Shown here: piece after piece, positions 1-10,534 of the stretch
Layout: each line of letters opens with the position of its first letter
How positions within the stretch are numbered: position 1 is the stretch's first letter
NCBI GenBank assembly: GCA_018222345.1
Contig: JAAFAL010000004.1
Coordinates: 1-56,176, forward strand
From: a bacterium
GTDB lineage: Bacteria > Pseudomonadota > Gammaproteobacteria > Nevskiales > OUC007
Direction: 5' to 3'
DNA length: 56,176 nt
The notes under the pieces: model-generated
What the model saw: the letters and a program-made list of their open reading frames with translations, nothing else
Database searches by the model: none
Told to the model about the DNA's origin: nothing
Position numbers and translations under genes: made by a program

Positions 1-1974
1 GTGCACGATGGCGCCGCCGTCATGGACTGGATGGAGCAAGAGCAAGAGCGTGGCATTACGATCACCTCGGCTGCGACCACCTGCTACTGGCAGGGCATGG
101 AGCAGCAGTTCGACAAGCATCGCCTGAACATCATCGACACGCCGGGCCACGTTGACTTCACTATCGAAGTCGAGCGCAGCCTGCGCGTGCTGGATAGCGC
201 CGTGTGCGTGCTCGACGCCAACGCCGGTGTTGAGCCGCAAACCGAGACGGTTTGGCGTCAGGCCAACAAGTACAAGGTCCCGCGCATCGTGTTCGTCAAC
301 AAGATGGACAAGATCGGCGCCGACTACGGCCGCTGCATCGAAATGGTGCGCGAGCGCCTCGGCGCTAAGGCCGTTCCCATTCAGTTACCCATCGGTGCCG
401 AAGATAGCTTTGCCGGCGTTGTGGATCTGCTGCGTATGAAGGCGATCTACTGGAACGCCGAAGACATGGGTGTGTCGTTCGAGGAAAAAGATATTCCCGC
501 CGAGCTGGCCGACGCTGCGGCAACCGCGCGCGATGCCATGGTCGAGGCTGCGGCCGATGCCACGGAAGAGCTGACCGAGCGCTACCTGGATGCTGGCGAC
601 CTGGATCTGGCCGACATCAAGGCTGGTTTGCGCCACCGCGTCATTCATAACGACATTGTGCTGACATTGTGCGGCACGGCGTGCAAGAACAAGGGCGTGC
701 AGTCCATGCTGGACGCGGTCGTAGAGTTCATGCCTGCGCCGCCTGAAGTGCCTGCCATCCACGGTTCCGCCCCAGACGACGCAGATACAATTATCGAGCG
801 CCACGCCGATGACAGCGAGCCGTTTGCGGCGTTGGTATTCAAGATTGCCACCGATCCTTTCGTCGGCACGCTGGCCTTCATTCGCGTCTATTCTGGTGTG
901 CTGAGCTCTGGCGACACCATCCTCAATCCGATCGAGGGCAAGCGCGAGCGCATTGGTCGCCTGCTGCAAATGCACTCGAACTCGCGCGATGAGGTCAAGC
1001 AAGTGCGCGCTGGCGACATCTGCGCGGTTGTCGGGCTCAAGAATGTGACGACGGGCACCACGCTGTGCGCAATGGACAGCCCCGTGATCCTCGAGCGCAT
1101 GGAATTCCCCGAGCCGGTGATCTCGATTGCGGTGGAGCCCAAGACCAAGGCCGACCAGGAGAAGATGGGCGTTGCACTGCAAAAACTAGCGCAGGAAGAT
1201 CCATCGTTCCGCGTCAAGACTGACGAGGAGTCCGGTCAAACAATTATTTCAGGCATGGGTGAACTGCATCTCGACATCATCGTCGATCGCATGCGCCGCG
1301 AGTTCAATGTCGATTCCAACGTTGGTCGCCCGCAGGTGGCTTACCGCGAAACAATTCGCAAAACCGTCGAGCAGCAAGGCAAATTTGTCCGCCAATCCGG
1401 TGGCAAAGGCCAGTACGGCGATGTGTGGTTGCGCCTCGAACCGCTGGCGCCGGGCGCAGGTTTCGAGTTTGAGAACGCAATTACCGGTGGTGTCGTGCCG
1501 CGCGAATTTATTCCTGCAGTGGAAAAAGGTGTGCGCGAACAGATGCAAAACGGCGTGCTGGCGGGCTATCCGATGGTTGACGTCAAGGCCACGCTGTACG
1601 ATGGCAGCTATCATGATGTTGACTCCAGCGAAACGGCGTATAAAATAGCCGGCTCGATGGCGTTCAGGGACGGCGCTCGCAACGCGAGTGCAGTGGTGCT
1701 TGAGCCGATCATGGCGGTTGACGTTGTCACCCCCGAAGATTACATGGGCGACGTGATGGGAGACCTGAACCGTCGTCGCGGCCTCGTGCAGGGGATGGAA
1801 GAGACCCCAGCGGGGAAAACTGTGTCGGCAGAAGTGCCGCTATCGGAAATGTTTGGTTACGCAACCGACCTGCGCTCAATGAGCCAAGGCAGGGCTACGT
1901 ACACCATGCAGTTCAAGAAATACTCTGAGGCGCCCCGTGTGGTGACCGACGAGTTGTTGAAGCTCGCCTCATAA
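1..1974 (+). CDS. fusA: Elongation factor G (5'-truncated by window)
   Basis: Translocation GTPase of the ribosome, cytoplasmic. The visible 657 residues begin just after the P-loop region; family members have about 40 more N-terminal residues, so the gene starts before the window and the GTG at base 1 is an internal Val, not a start. Visible: the switch I end [10 protein letters not shown] near residue 18, the G3 motif DTPGHVDF near 46, and the G4 motif NKMDK near 100. Domains II to V follow, ending in the usual lysine-rich tail. It lies 34 nt upstream of tuf, as in str operons. Nothing is unusual apart from the truncation. Confidence 0.98.
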   Translation: MHDGAAVMDWMEQEQERGITITSAATTCYWQGMEQQFDKHRLNIIDTPGHVDFTIEVERSLRVLDSAVCVLDANAGVEPQTETVWRQANKYKVPRIVFVNKMDKIGADYGRCIEMVRERLGAKAVPIQLPIGAEDSFAGVVDLLRMKAIYWNAEDMGVSFEEKDIPAELADAAATARDAMVEAAADATEELTERYLDAGDLDLADIKAGLRHRVIHNDIVLTLCGTACKNKGVQSMLDAVVEFMPAPPEVPAIHGSAPDDADTIIERHADDSEPFAALVFKIATDPFVGTLAFIRVYSGVLSSGDTILNPIEGKRERIGRLLQMHSNSRDEVKQVRAGDICAVVGLKNVTTGTTLCAMDSPVILERMEFPEPVISIAVEPKTKADQEKMGVALQKLAQEDPSFRVKTDEESGQTIISGMGELHLDIIVDRMRREFNVDSNVGRPQVAYRETIRKTVEQQGKFVRQSGGKGQYGDVWLRLEPLAPGAGFEFENAITGGVVPREFIPAVEKGVREQMQNGVLAGYPMVDVKATLYDGSYHDVDSSETAYKIAGSMAFRDGARNASAVVLEPIMAVDVVTPEDYMGDVMGDLNRRRGLVQGMEETPAGKTVSAEVPLSEMFGYATDLRSMSQGRATYTMQFKKYSEAPRVVTDELLKLAS

Positions 1975-2008
1975 AATTTAATTGAATCGATCTTGAAGGG
2001 ACCGACCA

Positions 2009-3199
2009 ATGTCGAAGGAAAAGTTTGAGCGTAACAAGCCGCACGTCAACGTAGGCACGATTGGCCACGTTGACCACGGCAAGACCACGCTGACCGCCGC
2101 GCTGACCATCTGCCAAGCCAAGAAATATGGCGGTGAGGCGAGCGCTTACGATCAAATCGACAACGCTCCGGAAGAGCGCGCACGTGGTATCACGATTGCG
2201 ACTGCTCACGTCGAGTATGAGTCGGACAAGCGTCACTACGCGCACGTGGATTGCCCCGGGCACGCTGACTACGTCAAGAACATGATCACTGGTGCTGCCC
2301 AGATGGACGGCGCGATCCTGGTCTGCTCGGCTGCCGACGGCCCCATGCCGCAAACGCGTGAGCACATCCTGCTGGCTCGCCAGGTTGGTGTGCCTTACAT
2401 CGTCGTGTTCCTGAACAAGGCCGACATGGTTGACGACGCAGAGCTGCTCGAGCTGGTCGAAATGGAAGTTCGTGAACTGCTCGACCAGTATGAATTCCCG
2501 GGTGATGACACTCCGATCATCACCGGTTCCGCGCTCAAGGCCGTCGAAGGCGACGAGTCCGAGATCGGCAGCCAAGCCATCGACAAGCTGATCGATGCGC
2601 TGGACAACTACATCCCCGAGCCGGAGCGCGCCATCGACGGTGCCTTCCTGATGCCCGTGGAAGACGTGTTCTCGATCTCCGGTCGCGGCACCGTGGCTAC
2701 GGGCCGTGTCGAGCGCGGCATCGTCAAGGTTGGCGAAGAAATCGAAATCGTCGGCATTAAGGACACCGTCAAGACCACCGTCACCGGCGTCGAGATGTTC
2801 CGCAAGCTGCTGGACGAAGGTCGCGCTGGCGATAACGTCGGCGTGCTGCTGCGTGGCACCAAGCGCGAGGACATCGAGCGCGGTCAGGTGTTGGCGAAGC
2901 CGGGTTCGATTACCCCGCACACCCAGTTCGAAGCCGAAGTGTATGTGCTGAAAAAAGAAGAAGGCGGCCGTCACACGCCGTTCTTCAATGGCTACCGCCC
3001 GCAGTTCTACTTCCGCACCACGGATGTGACTGGCGCGGCAACGCTGGCCGAAGGCACCGAAATGGTCATGCCGGGCGACAACGTCAACCTGACGGTCGAG
3101 CTGATTGCTCCGATCGCCATGGAAGACGGCTTGCGCTTTGCAATTCGTGAGGGCGGCCGCACTGTTGGTGCTGGCGTCGTTACGAAAATCCTCGCTTAA
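2009..3199 (+). CDS. tuf: Elongation factor Tu
   Basis: Delivers aminoacyl-tRNA to the ribosomal A site as a GTP complex. The 396 residues are the normal length. Visible: P-loop GHVDHGKT at about 19-26, switch [22 protein letters not shown] (G3) and NKADMVDD (G4), followed by the beta-barrel domains II and III. The start follows a GAAGGGA ribosome-binding site. It lies between fusA and rpsJ, only 22 nt before rpsJ. This str-to-S10 junction suggests that rpsJ is transcribed together with tuf. Only one tuf copy is seen here; a second copy elsewhere is common in Proteobacteria. Confidence 0.99.
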   Translation: MSKEKFERNKPHVNVGTIGHVDHGKTTLTAALTICQAKKYGGEASAYDQIDNAPEERARGITIATAHVEYESDKRHYAHVDCPGHADYVKNMITGAAQMDGAILVCSAADGPMPQTREHILLARQVGVPYIVVFLNKADMVDDAELLELVEMEVRELLDQYEFPGDDTPIITGSALKAVEGDESEIGSQAIDKLIDALDNYIPEPERAIDGAFLMPVEDVFSISGRGTVATGRVERGIVKVGEEIEIVGIKDTVKTTVTGVEMFRKLLDEGRAGDNVGVLLRGTKREDIERGQVLAKPGSITPHTQFEAEVYVLKKEEGGRHTPFFNGYRPQFYFRTTDVTGAATLAEGTEMVMPGDNVNLTVELIAPIAMEDGLRFAIREGGRTVGAGVVTKILA

Positions 3200-3221
3200 T
3201 TAAGGGATTAGGGCGCGACTC

Positions 3222-3536
3222 ATGGCACAAAGTCAGAACATTCGTATCCGGCTCAAGGCGTTCGATCATCGTCTGATCGACAAGTCGGCCCGTGAAATTG
3301 TGGACACTGCAAAGCGCACCGGTGCAATGGTGCGTGGACCAGTTCCCCTACCGACCCGAAAAGAGCGTTATACTGTGCTGATCAGCCCGCACGTCAATAA
3401 AGACGCGCGGGATCAGTACGAGATTCGGACGCACAAGCGTCTGATGGAAATTGTCGATCCCACCGAGAAAACAGTCGATGCTTTGATGAAGCTCGATTTG
3501 GCGGCGGGTGTCGATGTGCAAATCAAGCTCAATTAA
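3222..3536 (+). CDS. rpsJ: 30S ribosomal protein S10
   Basis: Small-subunit head protein, which also acts as NusE in transcription antitermination. The 104 residues match the family length. The N-terminal strand ([16 protein letters not shown]) and the loop segment [15 protein letters not shown] with its [17 protein letters not shown] continuation are clear. It is first of the S10 operon proteins but is placed close behind tuf. A 337-nt non-coding gap separates it from rplC, where most relatives have only a few nucleotides. Confidence 0.99.
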   Translation: MAQSQNIRIRLKAFDHRLIDKSAREIVDTAKRTGAMVRGPVPLPTRKERYTVLISPHVNKDARDQYEIRTHKRLMEIVDPTEKTVDALMKLDLAAGVDVQIKLN

Positions 3537-3873
3537 GCCTCTGGCTTAGTTGCGCTACGTCCGGGCGATCCGGGCGAGGGTCTGATCCGTCAGACCCGTT
3601 CCGGCCACCACGGTGGTCGGATCGGCTTGCAAGGGGTGCTTCGTGCACGTCCCGCTTCGGTGGGAAACGACACGGGGCCTGGCGCAGGTTGAGCTTGAAG
3701 TGGTGTGTTGCCCGCCAGGGTGGCACGCCGGCCGGTTAACTCGGCAAACTTCAAAAAAGTTGTGATGTGTGCCTGCATGCGGTTTGTGTGCGGGTGCGTA
3801 GCGCGACTGTCAGTAAAATTTTTTGGTTTGCGTGCGGCTGCTAGGTCGTGCGCGCGCAGTAGAGGGTTCCGAG
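3537..3873 (+). promoter_or_regulatory. Structured intergenic region between rpsJ and rplC
   Basis: 337 nt without a plausible gene. Three strong hairpins lie in its first half. The first is an 8-bp stem 3578-3585/3590-3597 with loop TCCG. The second is an 8-bp stem 3601-3608/3613-3620 with one G-U pair and loop CACG. The third is CCCGC(TTCG)GTGGG at 3651-3664, a UUCG tetraloop. The second half (about 3740-3830) is richer in A/T, with AAACTTCAAAAAAGTT and a T6 run. Inference: a cis-regulatory leader, perhaps the L4-type autoregulatory leader that in Escherichia coli lies upstream of rpsJ, possibly with its own promoter. No homology to the E. coli S10 leader was demonstrated. Confidence 0.5.
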
Positions 3874-4527
3874 ATGACTTTCGGACTGGTTGGCAAAAAG
3901 CGTGGAATGACGCGCCTCTTCACGGAGGCAGGTGCATCGGTGCCTGTGACCGTGATCGAGGTCGAGCCGAATCGTGTCACGCAGCTTAAGAGCGCGGACA
4001 GCGATGGTTATTCCGCTGTGCAGGTGACTGTGGGTTCGCGTCGCGCATCGCGCGTCACTAAGCCTATGGCGGGTCACTTCAAAAAGGCAGGCGTCGAAGC
4101 TGGCCGTGGTGTTTGGGAGTTGCGTGCAACGCCCGAGCAACTAGAAGGCCTGGAGCTCGGCAGCGAGATCAAGGTTGACGGCTTTGAAGTCGGCCAGATT
4201 GTGGATGTCTGTGGCACGTCGATTGGTAAGGGTTTTGCGGGCGCCATCAAGCGTCACAACTTCCACCATCAGCGCAACACGCACGGCAACTCGCTGTCGC
4301 ACCGCGCGCCGGGCTCCATTGGTCAAAACCAGACGCCGGGTAAAGTATTCAAGGGCAAGAAAATGGCCGGCCACATGGGTGATGCGCGCACCACGCTGCA
4401 AAACCTCGAAGTGGTGCGTGTCGATGCCGAGCGCAATCTGCTGCTGATTAAGGGTGGCGTGCCTGGTGCGACGGGCTCCGACGTCATCGTCCGCCCGGCA
4501 ATCAAAGCTAAGAAGGCGGGTGCGTGA
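3874..4527 (+). CDS. rplC: 50S ribosomal protein L3
   Basis: Early-assembly large-subunit protein near the peptidyl-transferase centre. It has 217 residues. The start ATG at 3874 gives [16 protein letters not shown], matching the conserved family N-terminus; upstream in-frame codons would add a non-homologous extension. The central extension is present, with [20 protein letters not shown] around residue 145. This includes the Gln that is methylated in E. coli. The stop codon shares a base with the rplD start, so translation is probably coupled. Confidence 0.98.
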   Translation: MTFGLVGKKRGMTRLFTEAGASVPVTVIEVEPNRVTQLKSADSDGYSAVQVTVGSRRASRVTKPMAGHFKKAGVEAGRGVWELRATPEQLEGLELGSEIKVDGFEVGQIVDVCGTSIGKGFAGAIKRHNFHHQRNTHGNSLSHRAPGSIGQNQTPGKVFKGKKMAGHMGDARTTLQNLEVVRVDAERNLLLIKGGVPGATGSDVIVRPAIKAKKAGA

Positions 4528-5129
4528 TGGACTTGCAAGTACAAGGCGGTAGCGCCGTGGCAGTCGCCGACCAAGTGTTCGGCGCTGACTTTAACGAGTC
4601 GCTGGTGCATCAAGTTGTAGTGGCTTACATGGCTGGTGGCCGTGCGGGCACAAAGGGCCAGAAAGGCCGCAGCGACGTGCGCGGCGGTGGCCGCAAACCT
4701 TGGCGCCAAAAAGGCACGGGCCGCGCTCGCGCCGGCACCATCCGCAGCCCGATTTGGCGCGGCGGCGGCAAGATTTTCCCCGCCACCACGCGCGATTTCT
4801 CACAAAAGGTCAATCGCAAGATGTACCGCGCAGCATTGCGCAGCATCTTGTCGGAACTCGGCCGTCAGGATCGCCTGGTCGTGGTTGACGGCTTTGAGCT
4901 CGACGCGCCCAAAACGAAAAGCCTGATCGGCAAGCTGGCCGATCTGGGTGTCGAAAAAGGTTTGATTGTCGCCACCGAGGTGGGTGAGAGCCTACATTTG
5001 GCATCGCGCAATCTGCATCACATTGATGTGTGCGACGTGCATGGCCTGAATCCGGTCGCATTAGTTGGCGCCGACAAGGTCGTGATTACCGTCGATGCCC
5101 TCAAGCAAGTCGAGGAGTGGCTGGCATGA
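4527..5129 (+). CDS. rplD: 50S ribosomal protein L4
   Basis: Exit-tunnel protein; in E. coli it also represses the S10 operon. It has 200 residues. The tunnel loop is recognisable as [20 protein letters not shown], followed by [13 protein letters not shown], at about residues 45-80. The ATG at 4527 overlaps the rplC stop by one base and is preferred over a GTG one codon earlier. If L4 autoregulation exists here, the gap upstream of rplC is the natural place to look for its target. Confidence 0.98.
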   Translation: MDLQVQGGSAVAVADQVFGADFNESLVHQVVVAYMAGGRAGTKGQKGRSDVRGGGRKPWRQKGTGRARAGTIRSPIWRGGGKIFPATTRDFSQKVNRKMYRAALRSILSELGRQDRLVVVDGFELDAPKTKSLIGKLADLGVEKGLIVATEVGESLHLASRNLHHIDVCDVHGLNPVALVGADKVVITVDALKQVEEWLA

Positions 5130-5434
5130 GCTCTGTCAACAAACAAAAACGGCTGATGGATGTGCTGCGCGCACCGGTAGTGTCTGAAAAGAGCACCCGT
5201 GCTGCAGAAAAAGGCAACCAAGCCGTGTTCGAAGTGGCGATCGATGCCACCAAACCCGAAATCAAGGAAGCCGTCGAAACCCTGTTCAAGGTTGACGTCA
5301 CATCCGTGAGCACCCTGGTGATGAAGGGCAAAACCAAGCGTTTTGGCCGCAGCATGGGCGTGCGCAAGGATTGGAAAAAGGCTTACGTTCGCCTCGCCGC
5401 GGGTCAAGAAATTGACCTCGTTGGCTTGAATTAA
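5126..5434 (+). CDS. rplW: 50S ribosomal protein L23
   Basis: Large-subunit protein at the tunnel exit, docking site for trigger factor and SRP. It has 102 residues (family about 100). The start [23 protein letters not shown] uses an ATG overlapping the rplD stop as ATGA. An in-frame upstream extension is only a read-through of the rplD region. The conserved [22 protein letters not shown] segment is present near the C-terminus. Confidence 0.98.
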   Translation: MSSVNKQKRLMDVLRAPVVSEKSTRAAEKGNQAVFEVAIDATKPEIKEAVETLFKVDVTSVSTLVMKGKTKRFGRSMGVRKDWKKAYVRLAAGQEIDLVGLN

Positions 5435-5451
5435 GGCGCAGGAGAGCACCC

Positions 5452-6282
5452 ATGGCACTCAAGAAAGCAAAGCCGACCTCTGCAGGCCGCCGTTTTGTCG
5501 TTCAGGTCAATAATCCTGATCTGCACAAGGGCAAGCCGCATGAGCCGTTGGTCGCAAAAAAGACCAGAAGCGGTGGCCGCAACAACACCGGGCGCATCAC
5601 GACGCGCCATATCGGTGGTGGCCACAAGCAGCGCTATCGCATCATTGACTTCAAGCGCAATAAGGACAGCGTACCCGCGACTGTTGAGCGCCTGGAGTAC
5701 GACCCGAACCGCAGCGCGCATATTGCATTGTTGCTGTACGCAGACGGCGAGCGCCGCTACATTATCGCGCCCAAGGGTTTGAGCGTTGGCGACCAGGTGC
5801 GTAGTGGCATCGAAGCGCCGATCAAGCCGGGTAACGCCCTGCCGCTGCGCAATATTCCGGTGGGCACGCAAGTGCACTGCATCGAAATGCGCGAAGGTAA
5901 AGGCGCGCAGATCGCCCGCAGTGCCGGAGCAACCGCGCAGTTGGTCGCGCGCGAAGGTCAATACGCCACGCTGCGCCTGCGCAGTGGCGAAACGCGCCGC
6001 ATTCATTCCGCCTGCCGCGCCGTCATTGGCGAGGTCGGGAACATGGAGCACAACCTGCGCAGCCTTGGTAAGGCCGGCGCCAGCCGTTGGGCTGGTAAGC
6101 GCCCGACGGTGCGCGGTGTGGCCATGAACCCGGTCGATCACCCGCATGGTGGTGGCGAAGGCCGCACATCCGGTGGCCGTCATCCGGTGTCGCCTTGGGG
6201 CAAGCAGACCAAGGGTAAGAAGACTCGCAGCAACAAGGCGACCGACAAGATGATTGTCCGCCGTCGCAACAAGCGTAAGTAG
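5452..6282 (+). CDS. rplB: 50S ribosomal protein L2
   Basis: Primary 23S rRNA-binding protein needed for subunit association and peptidyl transferase activity. It has 276 residues, normal length. The RNA-binding region [20 protein letters not shown] and the C-terminal [14 protein letters not shown], which holds the conserved His, are both present. It is 17 nt behind rplW with a GGAGAG ribosome-binding site. Confidence 0.99.
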   Translation: MALKKAKPTSAGRRFVVQVNNPDLHKGKPHEPLVAKKTRSGGRNNTGRITTRHIGGGHKQRYRIIDFKRNKDSVPATVERLEYDPNRSAHIALLLYADGERRYIIAPKGLSVGDQVRSGIEAPIKPGNALPLRNIPVGTQVHCIEMREGKGAQIARSAGATAQLVAREGQYATLRLRSGETRRIHSACRAVIGEVGNMEHNLRSLGKAGASRWAGKRPTVRGVAMNPVDHPHGGGEGRTSGGRHPVSPWGKQTKGKKTRSNKATDKMIVRRRNKRK

Positions 6283-6292
6283 GGGTAATCCA

Positions 6293-6565
6293 GTGCCACG
6301 CTCTCTCAAGAAAGGCCCGTTCGTTGACGGGCACCTGGCCAAGAAGGTCGCCGCAACCGCTGACGCTCGTGTCAAGCGCCCGATCAAGACCTGGTCGCGC
6401 CGCTCGATGGTCACGCCCGACATGGTCGGCCTGACGATTGCCGTACACAACGGCCGTCAGCACGTACCGGTGTTCGTGTCCGAAAACATGGTCGGTCACA
6501 AGCTGGGTGAGTTTTCGCCCACGCGGACGTTCAAGGGCCACATTGCCGATAAAAAGGCGAAGTAG
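6293..6565 (+). CDS. rpsS: 30S ribosomal protein S19
   Basis: Small-subunit head protein forming a complex with S13. It has 90 residues. The family N-terminus [11 protein letters not shown] fixes the start at the GTG at 6293, preceded by AGGGGTAA. A longer in-frame reading that starts inside rplB would add a non-homologous tail. The C-terminus has the usual [16 protein letters not shown] segment. It lies directly between rplB and rplV. Confidence 0.98.
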   Translation: MPRSLKKGPFVDGHLAKKVAATADARVKRPIKTWSRRSMVTPDMVGLTIAVHNGRQHVPVFVSENMVGHKLGEFSPTRTFKGHIADKKAK

Positions 6566-6567
6566 TT

Positions 6568-6903
6568 ATGACTGAAACCGCAGCAAAACTTCGCAACGCA
6601 CGCTTGTCGCCGCAAAAGGCGCGGTTGGTTGCTGATCAAATTCGCGGCCTGCCGGTCGAGCGCGCGCTGAATGTGTTGACTTACTCGCCGAAGAAGGGCG
6701 CGCAGGTCATCCGCAAGGTGCTGGAATCGGCGATTGCAAACGCCGAGAACAACGACGGTGCGGATGTCGATGAACTCAAGGTTTCGACCATTTTTGTGGA
6801 CGAGGCGCCGGTGTTCAAACGCATCAAGCCGCGTGCGCGAGGCCGTGCCGACCGCATCACCAAACGTAACAGCCACATCACCGTTCGGGTAGGAGACGCG
6901 TAA
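6568..6903 (+). CDS. rplV: 50S ribosomal protein L22
   Basis: Exit-tunnel protein whose beta-hairpin contributes to the tunnel constriction. It has 111 residues, normal length. The N-terminal helix region [18 protein letters not shown] and the C-terminal hairpin [20 protein letters not shown] are clear. Two bases separate it from rpsS, and its stop overlaps the rpsC start. Confidence 0.98.
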   Translation: MTETAAKLRNARLSPQKARLVADQIRGLPVERALNVLTYSPKKGAQVIRKVLESAIANAENNDGADVDELKVSTIFVDEAPVFKRIKPRARGRADRITKRNSHITVRVGDA

Positions 6904-7568
6904 TGGGTCAAAAAGTACACCCCACTGGCTTCCGCCTGGGCGTTACCGAGCAGTGGAAAAGCCGCTGGTACGCCGAGCGCAAGCAATATGCCGACACCCT
7001 GAACATTGACTTGCAGGTGCGCGGCTTCTTGAAGAAGAAGTTGTCGCATGCCTCGGTCAGCCGTATTCAGATCGACCGCCCGGCGCGTACTGCGCGCATC
7101 ACCATTCACACCGCTCGTCCGGGCATCGTGATTGGTAAGAAGGGTGAGGACATCGAGAAGCTTCGCGTGCTGTGTGCCGAGCGCATGGGCGTTCCAGTGC
7201 ACGTCAATGTTGAAGAGATCCGCAAGCCTGAACTCGACGCCACGCTGGTTGCTGAGTCCATCGCGCAGCAGCTTGAGCGCCGCATCATGTTCCGCCGCGC
7301 CATGAAGCGCGCCGTGGGCAATGCCATGCGCCTGGGTGCCGGCGGTATTCGCATTCAATGTGGCGGCCGCCTGAACGGCGCCGAGATTGCCCGCACCGAG
7401 TGGTATCGCGAAGGCCGTGTGCCGTTGCATACCCTGCGTGCCGACGTTGACTACGGCACCGCCGAAGCCAAGACCACCTACGGCATCATCGGCATCAAGG
7501 TGTGGGTGTTCAAGGGCGAAGTGTTTGACTCTGGCGAAGAAGCGTCCACCGACGCTGCTGCCGCCTAA
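6903..7568 (+). CDS. rpsC: 30S ribosomal protein S3
   Basis: Small-subunit protein at the mRNA entry tunnel, with helicase-associated residues. It has 221 residues. [18 protein letters not shown] is the canonical N-terminus. The KH domain motif [15 protein letters not shown] lies near residue 75-90. The ATG shares its A with the TAA of rplV. The C-terminal tail is slightly shorter than in E. coli and ends in an alanine run. Confidence 0.99.
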   Translation: MGQKVHPTGFRLGVTEQWKSRWYAERKQYADTLNIDLQVRGFLKKKLSHASVSRIQIDRPARTARITIHTARPGIVIGKKGEDIEKLRVLCAERMGVPVHVNVEEIRKPELDATLVAESIAQQLERRIMFRRAMKRAVGNAMRLGAGGIRIQCGGRLNGAEIARTEWYREGRVPLHTLRADVDYGTAEAKTTYGIIGIKVWVFKGEVFDSGEEASTDAAAA

Positions 7569-7588
7569 GCCTTCGGAGGGATCTAGCC

Positions 7589-8002
7589 ATGATGCAACCG
7601 AAACGCACCAAATACCGCAAGCAGCACAAGGGCCGTAACCGTGGCCTGGCGCAAAACGGCAATGCCGTGAGCTTTGGCGAATTTGGTCTCAAAGCGACAA
7701 CGCGCGGCCGTATTACCGCGCGCCAAATCGAAGCTGCACGCCGTGCCATGACCCGCCACATCAAACGTGGTGGCAAAACATGGATTCGCATCTTCCCCGA
7801 TGTGCCGGTGACTAAAAAGCCCATCGAAGTGCGTATGGGTAAGGGTAAGGGCAACGTCGAGTACTGGGTGGCCAAAATCCAGCCCGGCAAGATGCTCTAC
7901 GAAATGGAAGGCGTCTCGGAAGAGATTGCCCGCGAGGCGTTCCGCCTGGCTGCTGCGAAGCTGCCGGTGCAGACCACCTTCGTCAAGCGCACCGTTCTTT
8001 AA
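7589..8002 (+). CDS. rplP: 50S ribosomal protein L16
   Basis: Large-subunit protein that organises the A-site region. It has 137 residues (E. coli 136). The start [19 protein letters not shown] aligns with the family start MLQPKRTKFRK, so the first of two adjacent ATG codons is likely used. The conserved [20 protein letters not shown] and [16 protein letters not shown] motifs are present. It is followed by rpmC after a short spacer. Confidence 0.98.
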   Translation: MMQPKRTKYRKQHKGRNRGLAQNGNAVSFGEFGLKATTRGRITARQIEAARRAMTRHIKRGGKTWIRIFPDVPVTKKPIEVRMGKGKGNVEYWVAKIQPGKMLYEMEGVSEEIAREAFRLAAAKLPVQTTFVKRTVL

Positions 8003-8014
8003 GGGGTACGGATC

Positions 8015-8230
8015 GTGAAAGCTTCAGAATTCAACAAGGGTCTGGCTGGCAAGTCGGACGAAGAGCTGGGCGCCGAGCTGGTAGAGCTGGCGCGCGAGCA
8101 CTTCAACCTGCGCATGCAGATGGCCACCGGCCAACTGACCCAGGTTCGCCGCATCCGCGACGTTAAGCGCAACATCGCGCGCGTCAAGACTGCCATCAGC
8201 GTGCGGCGTAACGCCCCCGCTGCCGGTTAA
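8015..8230 (+). CDS. rpmC: 50S ribosomal protein L29
   Basis: Small two-helix protein at the tunnel exit next to L23. It has 71 residues and a GTG start ([18 protein letters not shown]). The signature [10 protein letters not shown] is seen here as [19 protein letters not shown], and the KRNIARVKT helix follows. It is a few residues longer at the C-terminus than in E. coli (63). Confidence 0.97.
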   Translation: MKASEFNKGLAGKSDEELGAELVELAREHFNLRMQMATGQLTQVRRIRDVKRNIARVKTAISVRRNAPAAG

Positions 8231-8244
8231 GGGACATCTACGCC

Positions 8245-8514
8245 ATGAGCGAAACAGAAAACACCAAAGTTGAGCGCGCGGTTGTCGGCCGTGTGGTTAG
8301 CGACAAGGGTGACAAGTCGATCACCGTGTTGGTTGAGCGCAAGCTCAAGCACCCGTTGTACGGCAAGTACATCCGCCGCAGCACCAAGGTGCATGCGCAC
8401 GACGAAGACAACTCTGCCAAGGCGGGCGATACCGTCAAGGTCGTGAGTTGCCGTCCCATTTCCAAACTCAAGTGCTGGCGTCTGGCCGAAGTGCTTGAAG
8501 CCGCTGCCGTCTAG
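8245..8514 (+). CDS. rpsQ: 30S ribosomal protein S17
   Basis: OB-fold 16S rRNA-binding protein. It has 89 residues. Motifs: [19 protein letters not shown] in the N-terminal half and [20 protein letters not shown] towards the C-terminus. It sits between rpmC and rplN and ends the S10 operon proper, although the spacing to rplN is only 10 nt, so transcription is probably continuous. Confidence 0.98.
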   Translation: MSETENTKVERAVVGRVVSDKGDKSITVLVERKLKHPLYGKYIRRSTKVHAHDEDNSAKAGDTVKVVSCRPISKLKCWRLAEVLEAAAV

Positions 8515-8524
8515 GAGTTGAACC

Positions 8525-8890
8525 GTGATTCAGACCGAATCCATGCTCAATGCCGCTGACAACAGCGGTGCCCGTCGCGTGATGTGCGTGAAGGTGCTGG
8601 GTGGGTCGCATCGCCGCTATGCCGGTGTGGGCGACATCATCAAGGTCACCGTCAAGGACGCTATCCCGCGCGGCAAGGTCAAGAAGGGCGAGGTGCACAA
8701 CGCCGTTGTTGTGCGCACGCGCAAAGGCGTGCGTCGTCCGGATGGTTCCATCATCCGTTTCGACACCAACGCTGCCGTGTTGCTATCGCAAAAGAACGAG
8801 CCAATTGGCACGCGCATCTTTGGCCCAGTTACGCGCGAACTGCGCGAGAAATTCATGCGCATCATTTCGCTTGCGCCGGAGGTGTTGTAA
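8525..8890 (+). CDS. rplN: 50S ribosomal protein L14
   Basis: Subunit-interface protein, first of the spc operon order. It has 121 residues and a GTG start ([21 protein letters not shown]). The signature IRRPDGS appears as [18 protein letters not shown]. The stop TAA overlaps the rplX ATG by one base, suggesting coupled translation. Confidence 0.98.
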   Translation: MIQTESMLNAADNSGARRVMCVKVLGGSHRRYAGVGDIIKVTVKDAIPRGKVKKGEVHNAVVVRTRKGVRRPDGSIIRFDTNAAVLLSQKNEPIGTRIFGPVTRELREKFMRIISLAPEVL

Positions 8891-9207
8891 TGCAACGCAT
8901 TCGTACGGGTGACGAAGTGATCGTCACCGCTGGCAAAGACAAGGGCCGCCGCGGCACCGTCACCGCCCTCAAGGGCGATGATCGCTTGCTGGTGGAAGGC
9001 ATCAACATGGCCAAGAAGCATGTCAAGCCTAACCCCAATGAGGGCATCCAAGGCGGCATCGTCGAGCAGGAAATGGGCATACACGCGTCCAACGTCATGT
9101 TGTTCAACGCCGAAGCCGATAAGGGTGACCGCGTGGGCTTCCGTACCAACGACGCTGGCAAGAAAGAACGCTACTTCAAGTCCAACGGCAAGGCCGTGGA
9201 CGCGTAG
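8890..9207 (+). CDS. rplX: 50S ribosomal protein L24
   Basis: Assembly-initiator KOW-domain protein. It has 105 residues. The start [19 protein letters not shown], overlapping the rplN stop, contains the KOW motif. A longer in-frame reading from inside rplN is not homologous. The central segment [20 protein letters not shown] is typical. Confidence 0.98.
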   Translation: MQRIRTGDEVIVTAGKDKGRRGTVTALKGDDRLLVEGINMAKKHVKPNPNEGIQGGIVEQEMGIHASNVMLFNAEADKGDRVGFRTNDAGKKERYFKSNGKAVDA

Positions 9208-9228
9208 GGCCCTAATAGAACTATCACT

Positions 9229-9780
9229 ATGGCAAACCTCGCAAAACATTATCAGGACGTCCTGCGCCCACAGTTGCAAGAGCAACTGGCCTGTGGCGCC
9301 ATGGAAGTGCCCAAAATCACCAAGATCACCCTGAACATGGGCCTTGGTGAAGCCAGTGCCGACAAAAAGGTGCTGGAGCACGCCACTGCAGACATGACGT
9401 CGATCGCTGGTCAAAAGCCGATCATCACCTACGCGCGCAAGTCGGTTGCCGGCTTCAAAATTCGCGAAGGCTGGCCGATTGGCTGCAAGGTCACCTTGCG
9501 CCGCGAACGCATGTACGAATTTTTGGAGCGCTTCGTCAACGTTGCGCTGCCACGGATTCGTGACTTCCGTGGCCTCAACCCCAAGGCGTTTGACGCCCAA
9601 GGCAACTACAGCATGGGCGTGACCGAGCAAATCATCTTCCCGGAGATTGATTACGACAAGGTCGATACGCTGCGAGGCATGGACATCACCATCACGACCA
9701 CAGCGCGCAACGCCGAAGAAGGCCGCGCGTTGTTGGCTGCATTCGAATTCCCGTTCCGGAAAACCGGAGGCGAAGCTTAA
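9229..9780 (+). CDS. rplE: 50S ribosomal protein L5
   Basis: 5S rRNA-binding protein contacting the P-site tRNA. It has 183 residues (E. coli 179). The conserved [11 protein letters not shown] motif lies near residue 30 and the C-terminal part contains [20 protein letters not shown]. Its stop overlaps the rpsN start. In E. coli S8 represses this operon by binding near the rplE start; I could not identify a clear S8-type helix in the short 21-nt spacer here. Confidence 0.98.
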   Translation: MANLAKHYQDVLRPQLQEQLACGAMEVPKITKITLNMGLGEASADKKVLEHATADMTSIAGQKPIITYARKSVAGFKIREGWPIGCKVTLRRERMYEFLERFVNVALPRIRDFRGLNPKAFDAQGNYSMGVTEQIIFPEIDYDKVDTLRGMDITITTTARNAEEGRALLAAFEFPFRKTGGEA

Positions 9781-10085
9781 TGGCTAAGAAAAGCATGATC
9801 GCGCGTGACGTAAAACGCGCAAAACTGGTGGCTAAGTACGCCGAAAAGCGCGCTGCGCTCAAGGCGACGATCTCCAACCCGGAGACCACCTACGAAGACC
9901 GTTACGCTGCCGTGCAAGCTTTGCAAGCACTGCCGCGTGACGCCAGCCCGGTACGGATGCGCAACCGTTGCCAGGTGACCGGTCGGCCTCGCGGTTATTA
10001 CCGCAAGTTCGGCTTGGGCCGAAACAAACTGCGCGAAGCCGCCATGAATGGCGAAATTCCCGGACTGGTGAAGTCCAGTTGGTAA
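9780..10085 (+). CDS. rpsN: 30S ribosomal protein S14 (zinc-free form)
   Basis: Small-subunit head protein. The 101 residues correspond to the long C-minus form: the CxxC zinc pairs of the short form are absent. The signature [22 protein letters not shown] is present towards the C-terminus. The ATG overlaps the rplE TAA by one base. The zinc-free form fits the usual pattern in Gammaproteobacteria. Confidence 0.98.
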   Translation: MAKKSMIARDVKRAKLVAKYAEKRAALKATISNPETTYEDRYAAVQALQALPRDASPVRMRNRCQVTGRPRGYYRKFGLGRNKLREAAMNGEIPGLVKSSW

Positions 10086-10137
10086 CCCCAACAGGACTTT
10101 TTAAACCCATGATTTTTAAGGATATCGGTGTTGCCAT

Positions 10138-10533
10138 ATGAGCATGACTGATCCCATTGCCGACATGTTGACCCGCCTGCGTAACGGCCAAGCCGCGCGC
10201 AAGAAAACCGTCACCATGCCCGGATCAAAAGTAAAGACTGCCGTTGCAACCGTGCTCAAGGACGAGGGTTATATCTCCGACTTTGCGCAAGGCAGCGACG
10301 ACGGCAAGCCCGTGCTGACCGTAACGCTGAAGTACTTCGGCGGCCGCGGCGTTATTGAGCACCTACAGCGCGTCTCCAAGCCGTCGCTACGTGTGTATCG
10401 CGGCAAGGACGACCTGCCGGATGTGCTCGGTGGCCTGGGCATTGCCATTGTTTCAACCTCGCGCGGCGTGGTCAGCGACCGCAAAGCGCGCGAAGCAGGG
10501 CAGGGCGGCGAAGTCCTGTGTACGGTGGCCTAA
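10138..10533 (+). CDS. rpsH: 30S ribosomal protein S8
   Basis: 16S rRNA central-domain binder; in E. coli the repressor of the spc operon. It has 131 residues. The N-terminus [18 protein letters not shown] and the C-terminal signature [20 protein letters not shown] are clear. An ATG two codons downstream (MTDPIADML) is an equally possible start. A 52-nt spacer from rpsN contains no gene. Confidence 0.98.
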   Translation: MSMTDPIADMLTRLRNGQAARKKTVTMPGSKVKTAVATVLKDEGYISDFAQGSDDGKPVLTVTLKYFGGRGVIEHLQRVSKPSLRVYRGKDDLPDVLGGLGIAIVSTSRGVVSDRKAREAGQGGEVLCTVA

Positions 10534-10534
10534 G

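Noticed and set aside
1-3. GTG at base 1 as the start of fusA
   Set aside because: It is the Val of the conserved EVHDGAA-type segment; the P-loop must lie upstream, so the gene is cut by the window.
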